NCBI RefSeq assembly: GCF_001686985.1
Contig: NZ_CP015318.1
Location: 4,958,001-5,022,000, forward strand
Direction: 5' to 3'
Length of the DNA: 64,000 bases
Source of the DNA: Mesorhizobium amorphae CCNWGS0123
GTDB taxonomy: Bacteria; Pseudomonadota; Alphaproteobacteria; Rhizobiales; Rhizobiaceae
Both the position numbers and the translations under genes were made by a program. How positions within the stretch are numbered: position 1 is the first letter of the stretch; each line of letters opens with the position of its first letter. Positions 37,391 through 45,599 of this stretch are shown here, in pieces. Under the pieces are notes generated by a model. It was not told the origin of the DNA. It was given only the letters and a program-made list of their open reading frames with translations, and made no database searches.

Positions 37391-38395
37391 ATGGCGATCA
37401 GGCGCGGACGCGGCGTCGCCGCGATCAACTATCCGACCGGCATGAATCTCGGCGGCGACCCGACCCAGGCGCTGGTGCATTCGACGCCGACCGGCAATTT
37501 CATGGTCACGCTCTCCAGCGTCGATCTCGGCCAGGGCATGAAGCAGATCATGGCGCAGATTTGCGCCGAGACGATCGGCGTGCCGACCGACCGCGTCAGC
37601 ATCGACACCGCCGACACTGATACCGGTCCGCACTGCATGGGCACTTTCGCCTCGCGCGGCACCCATCGCGCCGGCAACGCCGTCATCCAGGCCGCCAAGG
37701 AAGCCCGCCAGGTGATGCTGGAAGTGGCGGCCGAGGAGCTGGAGGTCAACGCGTCGGACCTCGAAACCGACGGCCAGGGCAACATTCTGGTCAAGGGTGC
37801 GCCGCAGAAATCGATCTCGATTTTCGATGTCGCGTTGTCGGCACATTTCAAGCGCGGCCGCTCGATCTCCGGCCGCGGCATGTTCCTGATTCCGCGCTCC
37901 TATCCGGAGAAGGAAACCGGCGCGATGAAGCCGTCGACCTGCTACGCGCATGCCTGCACGGTGGCCGAGGTCGAGGTCGACGACGAGACCGGCGAGGTCA
38001 CCGTGCTGACAGTAAAAAACGTCTTCGAGATCGGCCGCGCGCTGAACCCGAAAATGGTCGAGCAGCAACTGGTCGGCGGTTCCTGGATGGGCATCAGCCA
38101 CGCGCTCTATGAGACCACCGAGCCCTATTATCCGAACCGCGATCATGGCGGCACCGACTTCAACCAGTATTTGATGCCGGGGCCGGGCGATCTTGCAGAA
38201 ACCGAGATCATCGTGCTGGAGCGGCCGTCGGCCGACGGACCGTTTGGCGCCAAGGGGCCGGGCGAAATGTGCGCCAATCCGCAAATCCCGGCCGTGGCCA
38301 ATGCCGTGTTCGACGCCGTCGGCGTGCGCATCGACACGTTGCCGATCACGCCGGAACGCATCCTGCGCGCGCTCAAGGCGCAGGCCGCGAGCTGA
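37391..38395 (+). CDS. Molybdenum hydroxylase large subunit, C-terminal half (separate gene)
   Basis: A 334-residue second molybdopterin-binding domain. TLSSVDLGQGMKQIMAQICAE, GTFASRGTHRAGNAV and KGPGEMCANP (with the expected catalytic Glu) match the C-terminal half of xanthine dehydrogenase-family large subunits. ATG 37391 has AAGGGAG 6 bases upstream, so it is translated on its own. Two-gene large subunits are known in nicotinate dehydrogenase (NdhL and NdhM), which supports a genuine split rather than a nonsense mutation. Confidence 0.9.
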   Translation: MAIRRGRGVAAINYPTGMNLGGDPTQALVHSTPTGNFMVTLSSVDLGQGMKQIMAQICAETIGVPTDRVSIDTADTDTGPHCMGTFASRGTHRAGNAVIQAAKEARQVMLEVAAEELEVNASDLETDGQGNILVKGAPQKSISIFDVALSAHFKRGRSISGRGMFLIPRSYPEKETGAMKPSTCYAHACTVAEVEVDDETGEVTVLTVKNVFEIGRALNPKMVEQQLVGGSWMGISHALYETTEPYYPNRDHGGTDFNQYLMPGPGDLAETEIIVLERPSADGPFGAKGPGEMCANPQIPAVANAVFDAVGVRIDTLPITPERILRALKAQAAS

Positions 38396-38403
38396 GGGGC
38401 GAA

Positions 38404-39285
38404 ATGCCTGATCCAAGCGCCGAGACTGTCGTGACCTCGCCGGAGGCGGTGGTGGCGCGGCTTGCCGCTTCGCGCTATCTGGCCGATGAGAGCCTTGCGA
38501 CCGCCATCTTTCTGGCGATCCGGCTGGGCAAGCCGCTGCTGCTCGAAGGTGCGCCCGGCGTCGGCAAGACGGAGGCTGCCAAGGCGATCGCCGAATTGCT
38601 CGGCCGCGAACTGGTGCGGTTGCAATGCTACGAAGGCATCGACGCCGCGCATGCGCTCTACGAATGGAACTACCAGCGTCAATTGCTCGCCATACGTCAT
38701 GCCGGCGAGCACGAGATCGACATCTACGACGACCGGTTCCTGATCGCCCGGCCGCTGCTGCAGGTGCTGCGGGCGCCGGAGCAGCGCGTGCTGCTGGTCG
38801 ACGAGATCGACCGCTCCGATCATGAATTCGAAGCGCTGCTTCTGGAATTCCTCTCCGATTTCCAGATCAGCATTCCCGAGCGCGGCACGATCCGCGCCGC
38901 GACGCAGCCGATCGTCATCCTGACCTCCAACCGCACGCGGGAACTCGCCGAAGCGTTGCGCCGGCGCTGTGTCTATCACTGGATCGGCTATCCCGACGCC
39001 ACACGTGAGGCCGAGATCATCATGCTGCGCACTGGTGATGTCGCTGAGGCCACCGCGCGTGCCGTGGCCAATGCCGTGCAGACCATCCGCGCCCGCCCGC
39101 TGGCGAAGCCCCCGGGCATCGCTGAGGCTGTCGAATGGGCCAACGCCGCCACCATCCTCGAAAAAGGCGGCAGCCCGTGGCCGGAAGCCTTCCGCCGCGC
39201 CATCGGCGTGCTGATCAAGGACGAGGAGGATCTGTCTTCGATCGCGCCGGAGCTCGGCCGTATCGTCGAGGAGGCTCTGGCGTGA
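38404..39285 (+). CDS. MoxR-type AAA+ ATPase (CoxD-like)
   Basis: A 293-residue AAA+ ATPase: Walker A GAPGVGKTE (49-57), Walker B VLLVDEIDRSD (129-139), sensor-1 ILTSN. With a VWA partner, CoxD-type proteins mature the molybdenum/copper active site of CODH-like enzymes, probably by inserting a sulfur. It starts 8 bases after the large subunit with GAGGGG as ribosome site, and overlaps the VWA gene by 4 bases (GTGA). Confidence 0.92.
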   Translation: MPDPSAETVVTSPEAVVARLAASRYLADESLATAIFLAIRLGKPLLLEGAPGVGKTEAAKAIAELLGRELVRLQCYEGIDAAHALYEWNYQRQLLAIRHAGEHEIDIYDDRFLIARPLLQVLRAPEQRVLLVDEIDRSDHEFEALLLEFLSDFQISIPERGTIRAATQPIVILTSNRTRELAEALRRRCVYHWIGYPDATREAEIIMLRTGDVAEATARAVANAVQTIRARPLAKPPGIAEAVEWANAATILEKGGSPWPEAFRRAIGVLIKDEEDLSSIAPELGRIVEEALA

Positions 39286-40586
39286 GCCGCGACCTCACCG
39301 ACCCCTTCTCCCCGTTCACGGGGAGAAGGTGCCCCGAAGGGGCGGATGAGGGGCAGCGCCATGATGGGCAGAAGGTGGCGCTGCCCCTCACCTGCCTGCC
39401 GGCATCGGGGGTCGAGCCGCCTGTCTCGACCCGTCCTTCGGACCCCCGTGAACGGGGAGAGGAGAGCTTGCCCCGCGCCGCCGCGCCGCTTCTCGGCTTT
39501 GCCCGGCTGCTGCGCCGTTGCGGCTTCGCCATCGCGCCGCAGCAGATTTCCAGCTTCATGCAGGCGATCACGCTGCTCGGGCCCCGCTCGATGGCCGATA
39601 TCCGCGAGGCGGCATTGGCCACGCTTGCCCCCTCGCCCGACCGCCGCGACGAGTTCGAGACGCATTTCCGCAGCTATTTCTATGGCAATGGCGCACCCGC
39701 GATCGAAGGTGAGAGCGACGAAGAAACCCGCATCAAGGATGATCGCGGCATGCGCGAGGAAGAGAACCAGACCACCCGCCAGGAGAAAGGCGGCGAACTT
39801 TCCTCGGCGATCGAACAGTTGAGCAGCCGCGACTTCCAGCTTGACAGCGACAGCCTCGCCCCCTTCCGACGCAAGCTCGCCTCCGCTCTGCCCGCCCGTC
39901 GCTCCTTCCGCACCATCCGCACGCGCTCGCGCGGCACGCTCGACCTGCGCCGCTCGCTCAGCGAAATCGTCAGTGCCGATGGCGATATCCCCTCGCCGCT
40001 CCTGCGCCGCCGCCAGACCATACCGCGCAAGCTGCTGCTTTTGATCGATGTCTCCGGCTCGATGAAGCTGCACACGGCCGACTACCTCCGGCTGGCCCAT
40101 GCCGCCGTGCAGGGCGCCGGCCGCGCCGAAGTGTTCACCTTCGGCACGCGGCTCACCCGCATCACCTCGGCGCTACGCATCCGCGACCGCGGCCAGGCAC
40201 TGGCTCGCGCGGCCGCACAGGTCGACGACTGGGATGGCGGGACGAGAATGGGACCGACGCTGCTCGCCTTCCTCTCGGTGCCTCGCTTTTCCGCCTTTGC
40301 GCGCGGGGCGGCGGTGGTCATCCTGTCGGACGCGCTGGAGCGCGGCGACCATGCCGAATTGGAGACCGCGATGCGCCGGCTGAGCGCCCGCGCCTTCCGG
40401 CTGTCGCTGGCAACGCCGCTGGCTGGCGATCCGCGCTTTCGCCCAGCGACGGCGGCACTCCGCGCCGTCCTGCCGGTGCTCGACGATCTGTTTGACGGCT
40501 CGTCGGTGAAAAGCCTCACCGATTTCATCCTGTCGCTCGCCCGCCCCGCCCCGGCGGCCGCAGCCATCTGGAAGGGGGTTTCGTGA
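39282..40586 (+). CDS. VWA domain protein (CoxE-like) carrying an in-frame repeat insertion
   Basis: A 434-residue protein. Residues from about 64 on match CoxE: LPRAAAPLLGFARLLRRCGF, then the VWA domain with MIDAS D256-VSGS and GGTRMGPT. It partners the MoxR ATPase in metal-centre maturation. Residues 7 to about 63 are encoded by an inverted palindromic repeat and match nothing expected; the normal start would be MSRDL joined near SLPRAAA. The frame is kept through the whole element. The GTG at 39282 overlaps the moxR stop by 4 bases. Confidence 0.88.
   Translation: MSRDLTDPFSPFTGRRCPEGADEGQRHDGQKVALPLTCLPASGVEPPVSTRPSDPRERGEESLPRAAAPLLGFARLLRRCGFAIAPQQISSFMQAITLLGPRSMADIREAALATLAPSPDRRDEFETHFRSYFYGNGAPAIEGESDEETRIKDDRGMREEENQTTRQEKGGELSSAIEQLSSRDFQLDSDSLAPFRRKLASALPARRSFRTIRTRSRGTLDLRRSLSEIVSADGDIPSPLLRRRQTIPRKLLLLIDVSGSMKLHTADYLRLAHAAVQGAGRAEVFTFGTRLTRITSALRIRDRGQALARAAAQVDDWDGGTRMGPTLLAFLSVPRFSAFARGAAVVILSDALERGDHAELETAMRRLSARAFRLSLATPLAGDPRFRPATAALRAVLPVLDDLFDGSSVKSLTDFILSLARPAPAAAAIWKGVS
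39302..39472. repeat. Inverted pair of palindromic repeats inside the coxE-like gene
   Basis: The left copy has stem CCTTCTCCCCGT/ACGGGGAGAAGG (39304-39315 with 39318-39329), the same as at 2285-2314. GAGGGGCAGCGCCA (about 39348-39361) then pairs perfectly with TGGCGCTGCCCCTC (about 39376-39389). A right, partial inverted copy ends at CCCCGTGAACGGGGAGAGG (near 39472). It has no stop codon in the coxE frame. Confidence 0.85.
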
Positions 40587-41473
40587 TGCAGAAAGCGATC
40601 GACGCGCATTTCCACATCTGGCGCCAAAAGGACCAGCCCTGGCTGGTCGGACCGATGGTGCCGCGCATTTTTGGTCCCTACGAGCCGATCCGCCGCGACT
40701 ATCCGATCGAGGAATTCCTGGCCGACCAGAAGGGCGCCGGCGTCGAGAAGGCTGTCTATGTCCAGACCAACTGGGCCAAGGAAGACTTCGAAAACGAGGT
40801 CGCCTTCCTGCAGAAGACCGCGGAAGAAACCGGCTGGCCGCATGCCATCGTCGGCTATGCCGACATGACGGTCGACGATGTCCGCCACCAGATCGACCGG
40901 TTGAAAAAGTATCCGCTGCTGCGCGGCGTGCGCATGCAGCTTCACTGGCACGAGACACCAGCCTTCCGCTTCGCCACCTCGGCCGACCAAGTCATCGACC
41001 CCAAGGTGCGGACAAATGTGGCGCGGCTGAAAGACTATGGCCTGTCCTTCGACCTGCAGCTTTTCCCGGCACAGATGAAAGATGGGCTGACGCTGGTCGG
41101 CGAGAACCCCGACACCAATTTCATCCTCACCCATGCCGGCATGCTGACCGCCATGGAGCCGGAAACCACCGAGGCCTGGAAGGCCGGCCTGCGCGCTTTG
41201 TCCGCCGCGCCCAATTTCTACGCCAAGCTCTCCGGCCTCGGCACCTTCGTCCACCGCAACGACCCGGCGCTGATTGGCTATATCGTCGACAATGCGATCG
41301 ACATCCTTGGTTCGGATCACCTGATGTTCGGCTCGAACTTTCCGATCGAAAAACTCTGGACCAGCCACGCCGAACTGATCAAGGCGCACCGCGCGGCGGT
41401 GGCGAAACATGGCGCGGCGGCAGCGGCGGATGTTTTTTGGAACACGGCGGAGCGGGTTTATCGGCCGGTCTAG
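40586..41473 (+). CDS. Amidohydrolase family 2 protein (lactonase-like)
   Basis: A 295-residue TIM-barrel metal hydrolase of the COG3618 type: DAHFHIW (H8, H10), a His in LTHAGML and the catalytic-type Asp in LGSDHLMFGSNFP. Relatives hydrolyse lactones such as 2-pyrone-4,6-dicarboxylate or fuconolactone. It overlaps the coxE stop by one base (TGATG), so it belongs to the Mo-hydroxylase operon and may open a ring made or hydroxylated by that enzyme. GGGGG 9 bases upstream serves as ribosome site. Substrate unknown. Confidence 0.87.
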   Translation: MQKAIDAHFHIWRQKDQPWLVGPMVPRIFGPYEPIRRDYPIEEFLADQKGAGVEKAVYVQTNWAKEDFENEVAFLQKTAEETGWPHAIVGYADMTVDDVRHQIDRLKKYPLLRGVRMQLHWHETPAFRFATSADQVIDPKVRTNVARLKDYGLSFDLQLFPAQMKDGLTLVGENPDTNFILTHAGMLTAMEPETTEAWKAGLRALSAAPNFYAKLSGLGTFVHRNDPALIGYIVDNAIDILGSDHLMFGSNFPIEKLWTSHAELIKAHRAAVAKHGAAAAADVFWNTAERVYRPV

Positions 41474-41502
41474 CGTGGCGCGTCGGTGCAAAAAATTCGA
41501 CG

Positions 41503-42936
41503 TCAATTGTCCAGCGCATGGCCCGAAACTTCGGCGCCCGCGCTGCGCGGCAATGCCAGGAAACGGAACGCGGCGGCCAGCCCGATCACGCCGATCACAA
41601 GGAAGGCTATCCGGAAGTCGACGAGATCGAGCGCCGGTTGGCCTCTGGCGATCTGCGACAAATTGAGGATCGCCGCCGCGACCGCAACGCCGAACAGCAT
41701 CGCCACCTGCTGCAGCATGCTGGACAGGGTCGCCGCGGAACTGCGCTGCGTGGCCGCGATGTCGGCGAAGGCCAGCGTGTTGAGCGCGGTGAACTGCATG
41801 GAGCGCGAAAGGCCGGCGATCAGCATCAGCGCCACCACCAGGGCTTGCGGTGTCTGCGGCGAGATCGCCGCGCAGCCGATGATCGACAGGGAGGCGACCA
41901 CGCCGTTGACGACCATCACCGAGCGAAAACCGAAGCGCCTCAGCGTCGGCGTCGTCACCGCTTTCATGCCGAGATTGCCGAGGAAATAGGCGAGGATCAT
42001 CATGCCGGCATCGATCGGGCTGAGGCCGAAGCCGACCTGGAACAGCAGCGGCAACAGGAACGGCGTGGCGTTGATCGCCACCCGGAAGATGGTGCCGGCC
42101 GACAATGTCGAGAGGGCGAAGGTCAGCACCTTGAACGATGAAAGATCGAGCAGCGGATGCGGCGTGCGCAAGAGGTGGCGCACTGCCAACCAGCCGATCA
42201 GGCTACCAAGGGCGAGCAGCATCACGGTCGGCAAGACGCCATCCTCCGCATGCGCGATACGCTCGAGGCCATAGAGCAGGCAAGCGAGCCCCGCCGATGT
42301 CAGGAAAAAGCCCGGCCAGTCGAGCGGTTTGGGTTCGGCTTCCCGATCGCCGGGAACGAAGCGGGCGACCAGCACCAGGCCCGCCAGCCCAAGCGGAATG
42401 TTGATGAAGAAGTTCCAGTGCCAGGAGAGCGCAGTGGTGATGAAGCCACCGAGCACCGGCCCGACCACCGGCGCAAACAGCGCCGGCCAGGTGATCAGCG
42501 CGGTGGCGTTGAGCAATTCCGATTTGGAGGCGTTGCGCAGCACCAGGATGCGACCGACCGGCGTCATCAACGCACTGCCGAGGCCCTGCACCGCGCGCGC
42601 GGCGACGAATTCGGTCAAATTCTCCGAGAAGCCGCAGGCGATCGAGGCCAGCGTGAACAGCGCTATCGCCGCAAGGAAGATGTTGCGTGCCCCGAACCGG
42701 TCGGCGAGCCAGCCGGACAGCGGCACGAAGACCGCCATGGTCAGCATGTAGACGGTAATGCCGATGCTCATCGCCACCGCCGGCACGCCGAAGCTGGCTC
42801 CCATCTGCGGCAGCGAGGTCGAGATGATCGTCGAATCCAGCAGCTGCATGAAGAAGGCGATGGCGACGATCAGCGCCACGCGCCGCGAATTCGTGGCCGT
42901 TTTTGACGAAACTTCACTTTCGGGGATGGCAGTCAT
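41503..42936 (-). CDS. MFS multidrug transporter, DHA2 (EmrB/QacA) family
   Basis: A 477-residue protein with about 14 membrane helices. Diagnostic blocks are LDSTIISTSLPQMG (motif D1), GWLADRFGARNIF (motif A) and GPVLGGFITTALSWHWNFFINIPLG (motif C and after). It probably exports a drug or metabolite by proton antiport. ATG 42936 is chosen; 18 further in-frame codons upstream do not fit. It is divergent from the cyclodeaminase-like gene and convergent with the amidohydrolase. Confidence 0.9.
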   Translation of the reverse strand: MTAIPESEVSSKTATNSRRVALIVAIAFFMQLLDSTIISTSLPQMGASFGVPAVAMSIGITVYMLTMAVFVPLSGWLADRFGARNIFLAAIALFTLASIACGFSENLTEFVAARAVQGLGSALMTPVGRILVLRNASKSELLNATALITWPALFAPVVGPVLGGFITTALSWHWNFFINIPLGLAGLVLVARFVPGDREAEPKPLDWPGFFLTSAGLACLLYGLERIAHAEDGVLPTVMLLALGSLIGWLAVRHLLRTPHPLLDLSSFKVLTFALSTLSAGTIFRVAINATPFLLPLLFQVGFGLSPIDAGMMILAYFLGNLGMKAVTTPTLRRFGFRSVMVVNGVVASLSIIGCAAISPQTPQALVVALMLIAGLSRSMQFTALNTLAFADIAATQRSSAATLSSMLQQVAMLFGVAVAAAILNLSQIARGQPALDLVDFRIAFLVIGVIGLAAAFRFLALPRSAGAEVSGHALDN

Positions 42937-43051
42937 GACGAACCGGTTTGAACAGCATTTGGCCGACTGCGTCCAGATATCGACTAACAAACTTTCGTGT
43001 CGCCTCGCCGCCTGCTATGGCATGAAGGGGGCTCCCGGGAACCACGCACGC

Positions 43052-44053
43052 ATGAAGCCCATCTATATCGACTACCTTAACGCCCTCGACATCGAGGCGC
43101 TTGCCATGACCGATGCCGAAATCATCGGCGCGGTCGAGGCCGGGCTCGTCGCCCAGGGCAACGGCCAGACCGTGATCGAGCCGCGTGTCCATCTCGAGCC
43201 CGACCCGTCCTTCCATGGCCATTTCAATGTTCTGCGCGGCTACGTCGCGCCGCTCGATGCGGCCGGCGTCAAGATCGTCGGCGACTATGTCGACAACTAC
43301 AAGCATGGCCTGCCCTCGGAGTTCGGCATCCTGAACCTGTTCGATCCGCGCACCGGCACGCCGCGCGCGATCCTGGACGCCACCGTCATTACCGACATGC
43401 GCACCGGAGCGATCACCGCCATCGGCGCGAAACATCTGGCGAAGAAGACATCGAAGGTGCTCGCCCATATCGGCGCGCGCGGCACCGCCTACTGGAACGT
43501 ACGTCTGCTCGATCATCTCTTCGACTTCAACGAGATCCGCGTCCATTCGCGCCGGCCCGAAAGCCGCGACGGCTTTGCCGCCAAACTGGCGGCCGACCTT
43601 GGCAAGCCGGTCACGGCGGTGGCCGACTGGAAGACCTGCGTCGAAGGCGCCGACATCGTCGTCGAAGCCTCGCGGCTGCCGGAACCGCAGCCGCTGCTCA
43701 AGACCGAATGGATCAAGCGTGGCGCGCTGGTCGTGCCTTACGGCACGATGAGCGCAGTGGAGCTGTCGCTGACCGACATCATGCAGAAAATCGTCGTCGA
43801 TGACTGGGGCCAGTGCAAGGGCGGCAAGTTCGGTTCGCTGCGCGCCCATGTCGAGACCGGACGGCTGAGCGAGAAGTCGCTGCATGCCGAACTCGGCCAG
43901 ATCGCCGCCGGGCTGAAAGCCGGACGTCAGAGCGACGGCGAGACGATCCTGTTCTGGCATCGCGGCCTGTCGCTGTCCGACATCGCGCTCGGCAAGGCGA
44001 TGCTGGCCAAGGCCCAGGCGCAAGGCATCGGCCAAAGGTTGCGTTTCGCATGA
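43052..44053 (+). CDS. Ornithine cyclodeaminase / mu-crystallin family protein
   Basis: A 333-residue NAD-binding protein: VKIVGDYVDNYKHGLPSEFG, LDATVITDMRTGAITAIGAKHLA and dinucleotide motif HIGARGTAYWNV. Family members cyclise ornithine to proline, or act as ketimine reductases or opine/amino-acid dehydrogenases, so the reaction is open. The 4-base ATGA overlap with the next gene shows tight coupling to a lyase homologue. ATG 43052 begins the family domain; ATG 43022 is possible. Confidence 0.85.
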   Translation: MKPIYIDYLNALDIEALAMTDAEIIGAVEAGLVAQGNGQTVIEPRVHLEPDPSFHGHFNVLRGYVAPLDAAGVKIVGDYVDNYKHGLPSEFGILNLFDPRTGTPRAILDATVITDMRTGAITAIGAKHLAKKTSKVLAHIGARGTAYWNVRLLDHLFDFNEIRVHSRRPESRDGFAAKLAADLGKPVTAVADWKTCVEGADIVVEASRLPEPQPLLKTEWIKRGALVVPYGTMSAVELSLTDIMQKIVVDDWGQCKGGKFGSLRAHVETGRLSEKSLHAELGQIAAGLKAGRQSDGETILFWHRGLSLSDIALGKAMLAKAQAQGIGQRLRFA

Positions 44054-45531
44054 GCCCGCTCGTTCTCACCGGCGCCGGCGTCAGCATCGAGGACGTCGCA
44101 TCCGTCGCCCGCGAGGGATGCAAGGTGGAGGTTACGCCCACTGTCTTGGAGCGGCTGGTCAAGGCGCGCAAGGTGCTCGATGACGCCGCGGCCGCCGGCC
44201 AGCAGATCTACGGTCTCAACACCGGGCTCGGCGCCAATCTCGGCACCTCGATCAGCGGCGACGCCAGCGCCTTCCAGCGCCAGCTTCTCGACGGCCGCAG
44301 TGGTGCGGTCGGCGAGCCTTTACCCTTCGAAACCGTGCGCGCCGTCATGTTTGCCCGGGTGGCGATGCTTGCGGCGGGCGGCTCCGGCCTGTCGCCGCAT
44401 GTGTTCGTAGCCTTGCTCGACGCGCTCAATGCCGGTGTCCATCCGGTCATGCCGTCGCTTGCTTCGATCGGCGCCGGCGACCTGGTGCTGATGGCGGCGC
44501 TCGGCCGCATGCTGATCGGCGAAGGTGAAGCCGACTATCAGGGCCGGCGCATGCCCTCGGCCAAGGCGCTGATGATGGCGCGCCTCGCGCCCGTAAGCCT
44601 GGCACCCAAGGACGGGCTGTCGCTGATCAATGCCTCGGCCGGCTCCACCGGCAGCGGCGCGCTGGCGCTCGCCGATGCGCTCTCTGCCTTCGCCCAACAG
44701 CAGCAGGCCGGCGCTCTGACCATGGAAGGCATCGGCGCCAACCACACCATCCTCGACCCGCGCCTGCATCTGGCGCGGCCCGCCGCTTGCCAGCAATTGG
44801 CGGCAAAGGGCCTGCGCGAATTGCTTGCCCGCAATGAGCCCCCCGCGCCGACGACCTTGCAGGATCCCCTGTCGATCCGCTGTATGCCGTCGATCCACGG
44901 CGCGCTGATCCAGGCGATCGATCACGCGCGGCTGGCCGCCGAGATCGAACTCAATTCAGCTGCCGACAATCCGCTGGTGCTGGGCGAAGACGAATTGGTG
45001 CTGTCGACCGGCAACTTCCACACCGCGTCGCTGGCATTGGGCTTCGAGACTCTCGGCCTCGCCATTGCGCAAGCGGCCGCCGCCTGCGCCGCCCGCTTCA
45101 TCCAGCTCACCGGCCCCGGCCGCAACGGCTTGCCGAAATATCTGTCGCCGCTCGGCGGCGCCTCGGCCGGCTTCGTGCCGCTGCAAAAGACAGTGGCGGC
45201 GATCCTGGCCGCGCTCCGTCACAAGGCCAACCCGGTGATGCTCGACTTCCTGCCGGTCTCGGAAGGCGTCGAGGACCATGCCACGCAAACTCTGCTGGCC
45301 GTTTCGAAATGCGCCGACATGATCGCGCTGTGGCGGCGGTTGATCGCCTTCGAACTGATGGCCGCCGCACAGGCGATAGACCTGCGTGAAGGACTGATGC
45401 TGGCGCCGGCCACCGGCGTCATCCATGCGGCCGTGCGCACGCACGTACCGAAACTCACCGAGGACAGGCCGCTCGGCGTCGAGGCCGAGGCGCTCTACGC
45501 CGCGCTCGCCAAGGGGAGCTGGCAGGCGTAG
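44050..45531 (+). CDS. Histidine/aromatic ammonia-lyase homologue lacking the MIO triad
   Basis: A 493-residue HAL/PAL-fold protein of normal length. IYGLNTGLGANLG (53-65), NSAADNPLVL, STGNFHTASLA and SEGVEDHATQTL align well. The catalytic MIO site does not: expected SVGASGDLAPL reads SIGAGDLVLM (139-148), one residue shorter and without the Ser of Ala-Ser-Gly. The essential Tyr of QDPYSLR is Leu274, and the His of the SHxxGVGEP block is Arg83. It is therefore unlikely to be a normal ammonia-lyase. Translationally coupled to the cyclodeaminase-like gene. Confidence 0.87.
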   Translation: MSPLVLTGAGVSIEDVASVAREGCKVEVTPTVLERLVKARKVLDDAAAAGQQIYGLNTGLGANLGTSISGDASAFQRQLLDGRSGAVGEPLPFETVRAVMFARVAMLAAGGSGLSPHVFVALLDALNAGVHPVMPSLASIGAGDLVLMAALGRMLIGEGEADYQGRRMPSAKALMMARLAPVSLAPKDGLSLINASAGSTGSGALALADALSAFAQQQQAGALTMEGIGANHTILDPRLHLARPAACQQLAAKGLRELLARNEPPAPTTLQDPLSIRCMPSIHGALIQAIDHARLAAEIELNSAADNPLVLGEDELVLSTGNFHTASLALGFETLGLAIAQAAAACAARFIQLTGPGRNGLPKYLSPLGGASAGFVPLQKTVAAILAALRHKANPVMLDFLPVSEGVEDHATQTLLAVSKCADMIALWRRLIAFELMAAAQAIDLREGLMLAPATGVIHAAVRTHVPKLTEDRPLGVEAEALYAALAKGSWQA

Positions 45532-45599
45532 CTGCTGTCAGCGAGCCGAACCAAGCGCCCCGCGCTCACCTCGTGCCGTCCTTGCGGTTTGGGACGCGA

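Noticed and set aside
37383..37395. Nonsense mutation splitting the molybdenum large subunit
   Set aside because: A proper ribosome-binding site and start codon directly at the junction, and a known two-gene precedent, favour a real split.
36022..38395. Carbon monoxide dehydrogenase (coxMSL)
   Set aside because: The accessory genes are Cox-like, but the large subunit lacks the AYRCSFR active-site loop and is split, so a CODH name would be misleading.
39282..39475. N-terminal extension of the CoxE-like protein as a functional domain
   Set aside because: The DNA is an inverted palindromic repeat shared with an intergenic site, so the peptide is best explained as an insertion by-product.
44050..45531. 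Annotation as histidine ammonia-lyase hutH
   Set aside because: The MIO triad and two other catalytic residues are missing, and no hutU/hutI/hutG neighbours occur.
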